Shown piece after piece: positions 17,259-25,491 of a DNA stretch of 64,000 nt. Made by a program: the position numbers and the translations under genes. Origin of the DNA: Salinibacillus xinjiangensis (lineage in GTDB: Bacteria; Bacillota; Bacilli; Bacillales; Alkalibacillaceae); contig NZ_WJNH01000009.1 of the NCBI RefSeq assembly GCF_009649735.1, positions 124,001-188,000 of the forward strand, written 5' to 3'. Every line of letters begins with the position of its first letter. Within the stretch, counting starts at the first letter, position 1. The notes beneath the pieces were generated by a model, which saw only the letters and a program-made list of their open reading frames with translations, was not told where the DNA came from and did not search any database.

Positions 17259-17792
17259 ATGAAAAAAGCGGCGATTTTAATTGTAATTACTGGAATGTTT
17301 ATATGGGCAGTTTATGACCTTGTATTTTCTGACAAACCAGCTGAAGAGGAACAGGCTGATGTAGAAGTTGGTCTTGAGGTTGGAAAACAAGCTCCCGATT
17401 TTGAGCTGAAGACCTTAGAAGGGGGGAAGACAACCCGATTATCCGACTATCGTGGGGAACGTGTGATGCTGAACTTTTGGGCAACATGGTGTCCTCCTTG
17501 TCGTGCTGAAATGCCTGATATGCAAAAATTTTATGAAGAAAAGGACGTCAACATATTGGCTGTTAACTTAACCTCGACAGAAAGTAGTGCGCAGGATGTC
17601 CCTGAATTTGTAGATGATTTTGGGTTAACCTTTCCTGTTTTGCTTGATGAAGATAATGAAGTAGCGACTCAATATCAGCTCCAGCCGATCCCAACATCGT
17701 TTATGATTGACTCTAATGGGATTATCCAATATGTAGCATACGGAGCAATGAATTATGAAATGATGGTGCAAGAGTTTGAAAAAATGGAATAG
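17259..17792 (+). CDS. Membrane-anchored TlpA/ResA-like thioredoxin
   Basis: A 177-aa extracytoplasmic thiol-disulfide oxidoreductase. An N-terminal hydrophobic anchor (residues 4-23) is followed by an acidic linker and an AhpC/TSA-type thioredoxin domain (about 40-175) with the active site NFWATWCPPC (Cys78, Cys81) and a cis-Pro region in LQPIPTSFMID. ResA has CEPC; the CPPC here fits TlpA or StoA-like proteins as well, so the exact substrate (apocytochrome c or a spore/cell-wall protein) is open. It is encoded directly after ccdA, the expected electron donor, and before an orphan response regulator. Confidence 0.85.
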   Translation: MKKAAILIVITGMFIWAVYDLVFSDKPAEEEQADVEVGLEVGKQAPDFELKTLEGGKTTRLSDYRGERVMLNFWATWCPPCRAEMPDMQKFYEEKDVNILAVNLTSTESSAQDVPEFVDDFGLTFPVLLDEDNEVATQYQLQPIPTSFMIDSNGIIQYVAYGAMNYEMMVQEFEKME

Positions 17793-17824
17793 CTTACCCT
17801 TATGAAGTACAATATTGGGGGGAG

Positions 17825-18523
17825 GTGTTTCCATTTAGACAGACTGTTTTAGTTGTTGACGATGACCAAGCTATCCGTAACCTAGTATGTATTTACTTAG
17901 AAAAGGAAGGTTATGAGGTTGTTGAGGCAAGCAATGGTGAAGCTGCTAAGCAGGTTTACCTACACCATCATCCGTGTTTAATTATACTAGACTTACAGCT
18001 CCCAAAGGTGAGTGGAGAGACGTTTTGTCAATGGTTGCGCCAGGATGAAAAGAGTGAAGTTGCCATTATTATCATATCGAATCGAACATCAGTTGAGGAT
18101 AAAATTACGGCTCTAAGAATGGGAGCAGATGATTATGTGACCAAGCCGTTTGAACCGTTGGAATTAATGGCTCATGTAGATGCTGTGCTAAGAAGAACGG
18201 GTCAGTTTTGCCAGAAGATTGCCCATGAAGGACTATGTATTATGCCACGTAAAGGCGAAGTCCAGCTTTATAATCGACAGCTTCATTTAACCAACTATGA
18301 ATTTAATCTTTTATATTACTTTATGCAGAATCCTGATATTGTACTCTCCCGGGAACAGCTGGTTATGCAAATTCATCCAAATACTGAGCACACCGTAATG
18401 GATCGAACGATTGATGCCCATATAAAAAAACTACGAGAAAAAATTGAAGATGAGTTAGGAAACCCGAAGCGCATAAAAACCGTGCGAGGGATTGGCTATA
18501 AATTTGTGAAACCTGTTCGGTAA
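17825..18523 (+). CDS. Orphan OmpR/PhoB-family response regulator
   Basis: A DNA-binding response regulator of up to 232 aa. The receiver domain (about 7-120) has the acidic pocket VVDDDQ, the phospho-acceptor Asp56 (LIILDLQLP) and the Lys of YVTKPFEP. The C-terminal winged helix ends IKTVRGIGYKFVKPV. No histidine kinase gene is adjacent. The start is odd. The only in-frame start codon, GTG at 17825, overlaps the Shine-Dalgarno GGGGGGAGG, while TTT at 17834, eight bases after that site, sits exactly where a TTG start would be expected. The real start is therefore unclear. Confidence 0.82.
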   Translation: MFPFRQTVLVVDDDQAIRNLVCIYLEKEGYEVVEASNGEAAKQVYLHHHPCLIILDLQLPKVSGETFCQWLRQDEKSEVAIIIISNRTSVEDKITALRMGADDYVTKPFEPLELMAHVDAVLRRTGQFCQKIAHEGLCIMPRKGEVQLYNRQLHLTNYEFNLLYYFMQNPDIVLSREQLVMQIHPNTEHTVMDRTIDAHIKKLREKIEDELGNPKRIKTVRGIGYKFVKPVR

Positions 18524-18540
18524 ATGAGCAGGTTTTTTGG
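18509..18540 (+). terminator. Terminator overlapping the 3' end of the response regulator gene
   Basis: A 7-bp stem (aaacctg / caggttt) with a 13-nt loop is followed by a T run; it begins inside the last codons of the gene. Confidence 0.75.
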
Positions 18541-18613
18541 TGATTAAATTATTCGAATCTTCTCTTAAAATATAGGAATATAGTGATACAATATAAAATA
18601 TAAGAATTGGAGC

Positions 18614-18641
18614 AGGGACAAGGGACCTGTCCCTATGTCCC
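18614..18641. repeat. Short palindromic GGGAC/GTCCC element
   Basis: The arm agggaca (18614-18620) pairs with tgtccct (18628-18634), and an overlapping gggaca can pair with tgtccc (18636-18641), so two alternative hairpins exist. It lies just before the ribosome-binding site of the next gene. Elements of this kind are scattered in Bacillus genomes; it is not itself a gene. Confidence 0.5.
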
Positions 18642-18659
18642 ATGTAGGAGGGTTAGGTT

Positions 18660-19583
18660 TTGAATGAACAATTTCGAAAGCCAAAAGGATTCGGTGAAAT
18701 ACTGGATCATACTTTTCGGTTAAGTAAACAGCACTTTTCTAAGTTATTTTTAATTTTACTGGTCATGGTCGGGCCTGTTTTCCTGCTTGAAGCCCTAATT
18801 AGGCTGTCATCAGGGGTGAATCTTTTTCGACAAACTGGGAGTGGCGAAGCGTGGTATGATCAAATCCTTTCGTCTTTTGAGCAAACCACTGCACCTGGTT
18901 CCGTCAACCTAGGCGCGGATGTTGGAATTGTATTGATTGGACTTATTGCTACGGTCTTTTTATATCCGGTGGCAGAGGGGGCTATTTTGTATGCAATTCA
19001 GCATATACGTAAAGATGAAGCGTATACGGTAGGTTCCGTTTTGAAACAAGCCTTTTCACGTTTTTGGCCAATTGTTGGTAGTAGACTTTTATTTATGTTA
19101 ATCGTGTTTGGTTTTATCCTAGGACCTTCCATTTTTATTGGTTTATTTGGAGTACTCGGGTCGGTTGCCAATCCCGTCTTTGGGATTGTTTTTTCTATTA
19201 TTCTCGTATTAGCCTGTGCCGTTGTATTAGGTTATTTACTGACCCGCTGGAGCTTTTATTTTGCCTTAACAGTACTAGAGCATAATGGACCGGGAATTTC
19301 AAGAAGCTGGGGATTAACCTCAAAGCGCTCTTGGATGCTAATGGGCTTTTATGTGGTATTGTATTTAATCACGACCCTCATCAGTTTAGCTGTTGAGCTA
19401 TCATTCGGGTTGTTTTTAGGAAATAGTGTTCTATTAATGATGATCATTAATCTCGTTACTCTAGTCACCACAATGATTTTCTTTGTTGGCTATGCGGTCG
19501 TATATTTTGATTTTAAGGTTAGACGTGAGGGGGATGACCTTAAAGAAATGATAGATGAATATGAAGGCAATGAATTTGAGTAA
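18660..19583 (+). CDS. Polytopic membrane protein (GlpQ-type membrane domain-like)
   Basis: A 307-aa integral membrane protein with about six hydrophobic segments. It resembles the membrane domain attached to some glycerophosphoryl diester phosphodiesterases, but no catalytic domain is present. The N-terminus KPKGFGEILDHTFRLSKQHF is typical of this group. The TTG start is supported by TAGGAGGG seven to eight bases upstream. The last 25 residues are acidic and probably cytoplasmic. It is the first gene of the DUF4129-DUF4350-MoxR-DUF58 cluster and is likely co-transcribed with it. Function unknown. Confidence 0.7.
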   Translation: MNEQFRKPKGFGEILDHTFRLSKQHFSKLFLILLVMVGPVFLLEALIRLSSGVNLFRQTGSGEAWYDQILSSFEQTTAPGSVNLGADVGIVLIGLIATVFLYPVAEGAILYAIQHIRKDEAYTVGSVLKQAFSRFWPIVGSRLLFMLIVFGFILGPSIFIGLFGVLGSVANPVFGIVFSIILVLACAVVLGYLLTRWSFYFALTVLEHNGPGISRSWGLTSKRSWMLMGFYVVLYLITTLISLAVELSFGLFLGNSVLLMMIINLVTLVTTMIFFVGYAVVYFDFKVRREGDDLKEMIDEYEGNEFE

Positions 19584-19602
19584 GTGATAGGAATGAAGAT
19601 AC

Positions 19603-20226
19603 ATGCTAAATGAGAAGCAAGTGAGAGATGAGCTTGAACAAATTTTAAGTGAAAATGAATACCGGGTTTACTATGACGAATCGCAAAATATTGTCCAGTT
19701 GATTTTGAATAAGATTGGGGAATGGTTATCTGAGTTATTTTCGAATCTTTTAAGTGCGATGAATCCTACTGGAGGGTTGGCAAATTTCGTTTTATTTCTT
19801 ATGGGACTAGGTGTTGTTGGGCTCATCCTATTTGCTCTCTTTCTTTGGGGGAGAAATGCTAAGGTAAGACGGGCGCTTCAAACACATCAGCCTTTACAGA
19901 AGAGTGAAATGGACTGGTCCTATCATCGTCATTTAAACGAGGCACAGCAATTGGAAGACAGTCAAGAATTTCAACTAGCAACAAGACATTTATTCTTAGC
20001 GCTACTGCTTTATTTACATGACCTTGAAAGGCTAGAGGCTAGACTATGGAAAACCAATATAGATTACTATGAAGAATTGCAGAAGAGTAATCAGTATGAG
20101 GCGGAACAGTTTTACCGCTTAGCCTTGCGATTTGACGAGGCAACCTATGGAGAGAAGGCTGTCCGTCGTCAGGATTATTTAACCTACAAAGAACAAGCAA
20201 TGGACTTACTAGCGAGAGGGGAGTGA
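19603..20226 (+). CDS. DUF4129 domain-containing membrane protein
   Basis: A 207-aa protein with an N-terminal amphipathic region, one clear membrane helix (about residues 62-84) and a C-terminal cytoplasmic DUF4129 domain recognisable from AQQLEDSQEFQLATRHLFLA and the RLALRFDEATYGE segment. In many bacteria DUF4129 proteins are encoded with MoxR ATPases and DUF58 proteins, as here. Its ribosome-binding site is weak. Biochemical role unknown. Confidence 0.8.
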   Translation: MLNEKQVRDELEQILSENEYRVYYDESQNIVQLILNKIGEWLSELFSNLLSAMNPTGGLANFVLFLMGLGVVGLILFALFLWGRNAKVRRALQTHQPLQKSEMDWSYHRHLNEAQQLEDSQEFQLATRHLFLALLLYLHDLERLEARLWKTNIDYYEELQKSNQYEAEQFYRLALRFDEATYGEKAVRRQDYLTYKEQAMDLLARGE

Positions 20227-20235
20227 GGGGAAGTC

Positions 20236-21381
20236 TTGCAAACATCAAAATCAAAGCGCTCATCATGGATATGGATTCTCGTAATCTCCCTTCTATTATT
20301 TATACTTGTTAGCTTGTATATTCTGTCTGCGAAGCCTAAGGATTATCCTGATTTTGTAACGGAATCTCCTTCCCCTACTGGTGTGAAAGCACTATATACA
20401 TATTTAGCAGGTGAGTTTGAGGATGTGAGCAGCTGGGATCATGAACCGGGTTTACTCCCTAAAGATGATAAGCAGCTACTCATCATGGTAGAACCGTTTT
20501 TAGTATTAGAGTCACATGAACAAAATGCCTATCAATCCTTTATGGAATCAGGAAATACGATTTTACTATTTAAACAAAATCCTGACGACATGTTTCAGTT
20601 GAAAACCGAGCAAATATTTCTGCCCCCAACGAATGAGACAGAGGGGACTGTTGTTATGCAGGAGGGCTCTGAGTATGATGCAGATATCCAATCTCCGTTT
20701 CGTCTTGTAACGGGGGAGGGCGATGAAACCTTACTAGAGGATGAGCAGGGAACAATTGCTATGAAGCGTTCAGTTGGAGAGGGTCAGCTGATTGTAGTAA
20801 CAGAGCCTATGTTGATGATGAATGATGCTCTCTTAAACGCTGATCATCTACAGCTGGTTTTATCACTTCTTAATGAATCAGAATATGAAGAAATCGTATT
20901 TGATGAATATATTCATAAGAATCCAAATGTATTTACTCTCTGGACTGTATTTCCGCAATGGTTTTATGTCCTTCTGATACAGGGCGCGCTGTTGGCCCTC
21001 CTGTGGCTTTGGGCCCGAGGAAAGCGGTTTGGCCCTATAAAGGCACCTCCAAGAGAGGATACAGTTCGCTTCAGTGATGAACGAATTGTTGCGCTTGCCT
21101 CTTGGTATCAAAGAAGAAAAAGATATCAAGAATCGCTACTACTTCAGGCCGATTATATAAAACTATTGATGCAGGAGCGATGGGGAATTCCTTATCGTAA
21201 AGAATGGAACGAGATTGGTGAACGGCTTGATCGAAAATGGCAGAGTCTCACGTCAGAGGAAGTTCAAATCTTTGTGAGAGAGCTTGTACAGGTTTTACAA
21301 AAAGATAAAGTCAAAAAGGCAGAATTTCTTGTATGGACGAAAAAATTAGATCGATTGCGAGAAGAGGTGGAAAACCGATGA
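20236..21381 (+). CDS. DUF4350 domain-containing membrane protein
   Basis: A 381-aa protein with an N-terminal signal anchor (about residues 11-30), an extracytoplasmic DUF4350 domain (about 35-230; SPSPTGVKALYTYLAGE is typical), a second membrane helix (about 245-262) and a cytoplasmic C-terminal tail with many basic residues. The TTG start at 20236 is preceded by GAGGGG. Its stop overlaps the MoxR start by 4 bases (ATGA), so the two are translationally coupled. The extracytoplasmic part has a class-I-glutamine-amidotransferase-like character in this family, but no catalytic residue can be assigned from sequence alone. Confidence 0.78.
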   Translation: MQTSKSKRSSWIWILVISLLLFILVSLYILSAKPKDYPDFVTESPSPTGVKALYTYLAGEFEDVSSWDHEPGLLPKDDKQLLIMVEPFLVLESHEQNAYQSFMESGNTILLFKQNPDDMFQLKTEQIFLPPTNETEGTVVMQEGSEYDADIQSPFRLVTGEGDETLLEDEQGTIAMKRSVGEGQLIVVTEPMLMMNDALLNADHLQLVLSLLNESEYEEIVFDEYIHKNPNVFTLWTVFPQWFYVLLIQGALLALLWLWARGKRFGPIKAPPREDTVRFSDERIVALASWYQRRKRYQESLLLQADYIKLLMQERWGIPYRKEWNEIGERLDRKWQSLTSEEVQIFVRELVQVLQKDKVKKAEFLVWTKKLDRLREEVENR

Positions 21382-22307
21382 GAAAAGAGCTACAAGCATT
21401 AATGGAACAATATGACAAGCAGGTATTGGGACAACAAAGAAACCTCAAGCTATTAACTGCAGCCATTCTGTCAGGTGGGCATGTTTTACTGGAGGGGGTT
21501 CCAGGGACAGGGAAGACCCAAATGGTTCGTACATTGGCGCAGCTACTAGGTGGAAGCTTTAATCGGATACAGTTTACACCTGATTTACTTCCAAGTGACA
21601 TTACAGGCAGTATGATTTACAACATGAAGGAAAGTAGCTTTCAAACGCTAAAAGGACCTATTTTTACAAATCTACTGTTAGCTGATGAGGTTAATCGTAC
21701 CCCTGCCAAAACGCAGGCAGCCCTTTTAGAGGCTATGGAGGAAAAGCAGGTAACGATACAAGGGGAGACTTACCCTCTGCCAGACATTTTCTTTGTAGTG
21801 GCCACACAAAACCCAATTGAGTATGAAGGGACGTATCCACTTCCAGAGGCGCAACAGGACCGTTTCTTATTTAAGCTTCAAATTGATTTTCCGGATTTTG
21901 ATGAGGAAAAGCAGGTTGTGCAACAGGTTATCAATCAAACGTTTGTTCAACAAGAAATTCATGCCTTATTAGACATTGAAACATTTGCCGAGATCCGCAG
22001 TGAAATCCAACAGGTGACCATTAGTGATGATATTTACAATTATCTAATGAAAATGGTGAGACAAACAAGAGACTCAGAAAGTATTCGTTATGGCGCGAGT
22101 ACGAGAGCTGGAATATCGATCGCAAAAGCATCACAAGCCTGGGCTTACCTTTCAGGGCGAGATTATGTGACGCCAGATGATGTGAAAATAGTCGTAAAAC
22201 CAGCCTTAAGACATCGCATTCAACTATCTCCACATGTAGAATTGGAGGGAGCAACTGTTGACCAAATCATTGAAGAGCTGGTGGGAGCGATTCCTGTTCC
22301 TAGATAG
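21378..22307 (+). CDS. MoxR-family AAA+ ATPase
   Basis: A 309-aa AAA+ ATPase of the MoxR group, thought to act as a chaperone or activator for partner proteins, often DUF58/vWA proteins. The start is ATG 21378, overlapping the DUF4350 stop, after GAGGTGG. Walker A is GVPGTGKT (about residue 41), Walker B LLLADEVNR, sensor 1 FFVVATQNP and the arginine-finger region PEAQQDRFLF; the C-terminal lid contains GASTRAGI. It corresponds to B. subtilis YeaC. The DUF58 gene starts inside its 3' end. Confidence 0.9.
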   Translation: MRKELQALMEQYDKQVLGQQRNLKLLTAAILSGGHVLLEGVPGTGKTQMVRTLAQLLGGSFNRIQFTPDLLPSDITGSMIYNMKESSFQTLKGPIFTNLLLADEVNRTPAKTQAALLEAMEEKQVTIQGETYPLPDIFFVVATQNPIEYEGTYPLPEAQQDRFLFKLQIDFPDFDEEKQVVQQVINQTFVQQEIHALLDIETFAEIRSEIQQVTISDDIYNYLMKMVRQTRDSESIRYGASTRAGISIAKASQAWAYLSGRDYVTPDDVKIVVKPALRHRIQLSPHVELEGATVDQIIEELVGAIPVPR

Positions 22308-23616
22308 AGGAATATTACCGACCAATCGTTTATTACTCATCCTGGGTGTCATTTCGTTGGGATTCATGGTGGCAGCGATTTTGGGAGTTTCATGGTTGGT
22401 AATCATTGCTTTTAATCTACTTGTGATCTTTGGTAGCTTCGTAGACTTTATTTTTTTACCAAAGCGAGACCAACTGTATGTGAAACGGTCGATTCCGAAT
22501 GAAATGGAACGAGGACTATCGTATAACGTACAAGTAGAATTGGGGAATGCTTCAGCCCATGGGCTAAGAGCAAGGATTATTGATGGCCTTCCACAGTCCT
22601 TTGAGCAAAGCTTTCCTCTGAACGTCACAATCCCATATGGCGAAAAAATGACTTTAACTTATGAAACGAAGGCCTTATTTAGAGGGGATTACAATGTTTC
22701 AAAGATATATGTACGAGTGAGAAGCGCGATTGGGTTGTGGGAAAAACAATTGACATTTGAACGGGAGGAATCGATTCAGGTTATTCCCGATTTAACTGAA
22801 GCCAAACTGTATCTAGAAAGTGCCCAAGCCTTTTTATTATATGAGGGAGAGAAAATTCGTAAGCAACGAAGTGGGGTAGGAGAGTTTGCCAAAATCCGCA
22901 ATTATGTTGTAGGAGATGACCCTAGGAAGATTAATTGGCGTCAGACGGCAAAGCTACAAGAGGTGATGACCAATGAATACGAACCTGAACACGGTAAGTA
23001 TATTACGCTTCTGATTGATTGTGGCCGCTTAATGGGAGCAGAACTATTGACGGGGAACCGATTAGAAAAGGCATTAGAGGCCTCGCTAACAGTTGCGGCT
23101 TCGGCATTACAAAAAGGGGATTACGTGGCGGTTCTGGCTTTCTCCAAGGATGTGAAGGTCTATGTTCCACCAGCTAAAGGAATGAGTCATCTTCAAACGA
23201 TTATTCGGTCTCTTTATGGGATAAAGGTAGATGAAGCAGAGTCCAATTATGCAGCGGTGTTTCAGTATGTTCAGACCATGCAAAAGAAGCGAAGTCTGTT
23301 GTTTTTATTCAGTGATGTGCAAACCTTTCTATATGAAGAAAGTGCCCTTGCTCATTTGAATCGTTTAAGCAAAAGGCACTTGTTTCTTATGATTGGGATT
23401 GAGGATGAGACTATCATCAAACGGAAAAATGAAGAACCGAGTCATGTGAAATCGGCTATGATTAAAAGTATGGCATACCAGCACCTTGCGAAAAAGACAC
23501 GTAAACAGCTTAAATGGCAAAGTCAGGGTCTTCATATCGTGGAAGCTAAGGAAGAAAACTTGGCAACAGCAGCTGTTTCCCAATATATTGACATTATGAA
23601 TCGTAATCTACTGTAA
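22258..23616 (+). CDS. DUF58 domain-containing protein
   Basis: A 452-aa protein with two adjacent membrane helices near the N-terminus (about residues 22-60), a beta-rich middle and a DUF58/vWA-like C-terminal domain containing the signature DDPRKINWRQTA and a metal-site-like LLIDCGRLM. It resembles B. subtilis YeaD. The TTG start at 22258 lies 50 bases inside the MoxR gene and has GGAGG upstream. No transglutaminase gene (yebA) follows; instead the next gene is convergent and overlaps the 3' end by 9 bases. Confidence 0.85.
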   Translation: MTKSLKSWWERFLFLDRGILPTNRLLLILGVISLGFMVAAILGVSWLVIIAFNLLVIFGSFVDFIFLPKRDQLYVKRSIPNEMERGLSYNVQVELGNASAHGLRARIIDGLPQSFEQSFPLNVTIPYGEKMTLTYETKALFRGDYNVSKIYVRVRSAIGLWEKQLTFEREESIQVIPDLTEAKLYLESAQAFLLYEGEKIRKQRSGVGEFAKIRNYVVGDDPRKINWRQTAKLQEVMTNEYEPEHGKYITLLIDCGRLMGAELLTGNRLEKALEASLTVAASALQKGDYVAVLAFSKDVKVYVPPAKGMSHLQTIIRSLYGIKVDEAESNYAAVFQYVQTMQKKRSLLFLFSDVQTFLYEESALAHLNRLSKRHLFLMIGIEDETIIKRKNEEPSHVKSAMIKSMAYQHLAKKTRKQLKWQSQGLHIVEAKEENLATAAVSQYIDIMNRNLL

Positions 23617-24573
23617 AGACTGTCTCCTTAGCAATAGTTTGCCAGTAAAGACGTAAACGACTAAAGCCAGAACAGTGATTATAGCAAATAAATATTTAAA
23701 CTCTAATGATAGGTTAGCAGGTGTGATAAAGCCTTCAATAATGCCTGCAATCACAAATAACGGAATGGTGCCGAGTAAAAGCTGGACGGAGCGTTTGGCC
23801 TGTTTCTTTAACTGATAGCCTCTGGTGAATGGCCCAGGAATAAACAGCTTATAGCCCATCAGAAGTCCAGCGCCACCGGCAATAAAAATGGCCGTTAGTT
23901 CGATCATGCCATGCGGAACAATAAACGCCCAAAATTCATAGGATTTGCCATAGTGCCAGAACAATCCGGCAAGAGCGCCGACAATCATACCGTTATAAAT
24001 TAATAGGTAGACCGTCAAAAGTCCAAAGGTGATACCACCAGCAAAAGCAAGAATCGCTACCTGTATGTTATTCGTCATGATACTTGCGGACATCATAGGC
24101 GAATCGATTGGCCCTTCACCAGCTCCAATCTGTTCAGGATCAACTCCTTGAGTCATTTCGGATGGAAGCATGGCATACATGTGAAGGGGGTCATTCATAA
24201 CGGAAATAAAACTCCCTATTAATCCAATGACAAACAAACACATAGCAACGATAATTGCTTTCCATTGACCTGAGAGAAGCTCGACAAAGGTCTGGCTAAA
24301 GAAGTGACGGATTTGTTTTCCGCTGGAGGTTTGATCCTTATAAATTAGATTGTGAGATTTCGAAACTAATTCTGTTAAGTACTGTGTGACCTCTTCCTGA
24401 GGAAAATAGGTCTGGCAATAGGAAAGATGCCGAACAGATTTTTGATAGAGCTGATGAAATTCATCGATGTCTGTACCTGTGATGCTCCACTTTTGCTTTT
24501 GCATCCGGCTCACTATTTGTTCAAGCTCTTTCCAATCCCTACGATAGGACTTAATAAATTGTTTGACGTTCAT
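23608..24573 (-). CDS. SpoIIM-family (DUF95) membrane protein
   Basis: A 321-aa stage II sporulation protein M-like membrane protein. After a soluble N-terminal part (about 1-100) with many aromatic and basic residues, five or more hydrophobic helices follow, with the family features NNIQVAILAFAGGITFG and FIVPHGMIELTAIFIAGG. It is longer than true SpoIIM (about 215 aa), and in many bacteria such DUF95 proteins are encoded beside MoxR/DUF58/RDD genes, as here. It is transcribed towards the DUF58 gene and divergently from the RDD gene, so it belongs to the functional cluster but not the same transcript. Confidence 0.83.
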   Translation of the reverse strand: MNVKQFIKSYRRDWKELEQIVSRMQKQKWSITGTDIDEFHQLYQKSVRHLSYCQTYFPQEEVTQYLTELVSKSHNLIYKDQTSSGKQIRHFFSQTFVELLSGQWKAIIVAMCLFVIGLIGSFISVMNDPLHMYAMLPSEMTQGVDPEQIGAGEGPIDSPMMSASIMTNNIQVAILAFAGGITFGLLTVYLLIYNGMIVGALAGLFWHYGKSYEFWAFIVPHGMIELTAIFIAGGAGLLMGYKLFIPGPFTRGYQLKKQAKRSVQLLLGTIPLFVIAGIIEGFITPANLSLEFKYLFAIITVLALVVYVFTGKLLLRRQSLQ

Positions 24574-24674
24574 GTAGACACCTTCCCCGAGTAAATCATC
24601 ATTACTTCTATTATAGTAAGTTTACTGAAAAATAGAAATAGCTTTTCATAAGTTGAGGAAATGAGGCATCGTTT

Positions 24675-25469
24675 ATGGATCAAGAACATGTGAATGTAAA
24701 AACACCCGAATATGTATCACTACAATTTAAACTTGCTGGGCTAGGGAGTCGAACCGCTGCCTTTCTTATTGATCAGCTTATTTTAATGGTCATCAATATC
24801 GCCATTATTCTTATTCTCATTTTTGGTATGGGCAATGGAGGTTCCGCCACATCCTTTTTAGCTAATATGTCTTCCATGCCTGTTGCTATCGCGATTATTC
24901 TGGTTTTTCTATTAAACTGGGGATATTTCTTTGCCTTTGAATATTTCTCTGGAGGACGGACGGTTGGGAAAAAGCTGATGGGCATTCGTGTCATACAGGA
25001 TAATGGTCACAGCTTAACTCTTTTATCCAGCTTTATCCGTAATCTACTTCGAATCATTGACTCCCTGCCAGCCAACTATTTACTGGGGATTATCATGATT
25101 TTTTTCCACTCAAAACATAAAAGACTTGGAGATCTCGTCGGAGGAACCATTGTCGTGCATGAACGTGGGAAACGGAAGGCTCGTGGTGTGGAGAAAATTA
25201 TTCAAAGTCGTGGATTATCTGAAACAAACCTACACATAGAAGAGTGGATGCTACGCAAGCTAAACACGAAGGATTGGAAACTACTCAAAACCTATGCTGA
25301 GCGTTTCCCTGAAATGCCTTTTGCTTCGCGTAGAGATATGACGAGACAGTTAGCTGAAATTCTATTGCCGAAAGTGGGTCTTGAGGTGCCACAATCGGTA
25401 GATGCTATGGAGAATAAGCTGTTGGTGTTATATGCAATTATGCGTGATGAGTGGGAATTTGAATTGTAA
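24675..25469 (+). CDS. RDD family membrane protein
   Basis: A 264-aa protein with an RDD domain (about 20-165): SRTAAFLIDQLIL in helix 1 carries the conserved Arg and Asp, and FSGGRTVGKKLMGIRVI follows. There are three to four membrane helices, and the C-terminal 90 residues are soluble, with LNTKDWKLLKTYAERFPEM. It is divergent from the SpoIIM-like gene and completes the MoxR-associated set. RDD proteins have been linked to ion or substrate transport in a few cases, but the role here is not known. Confidence 0.82.
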   Translation: MDQEHVNVKTPEYVSLQFKLAGLGSRTAAFLIDQLILMVINIAIILILIFGMGNGGSATSFLANMSSMPVAIAIILVFLLNWGYFFAFEYFSGGRTVGKKLMGIRVIQDNGHSLTLLSSFIRNLLRIIDSLPANYLLGIIMIFFHSKHKRLGDLVGGTIVVHERGKRKARGVEKIIQSRGLSETNLHIEEWMLRKLNTKDWKLLKTYAERFPEMPFASRRDMTRQLAEILLPKVGLEVPQSVDAMENKLLVLYAIMRDEWEFEL

Positions 25470-25491
25470 ATTTAGACATGAGGTGAAGACC

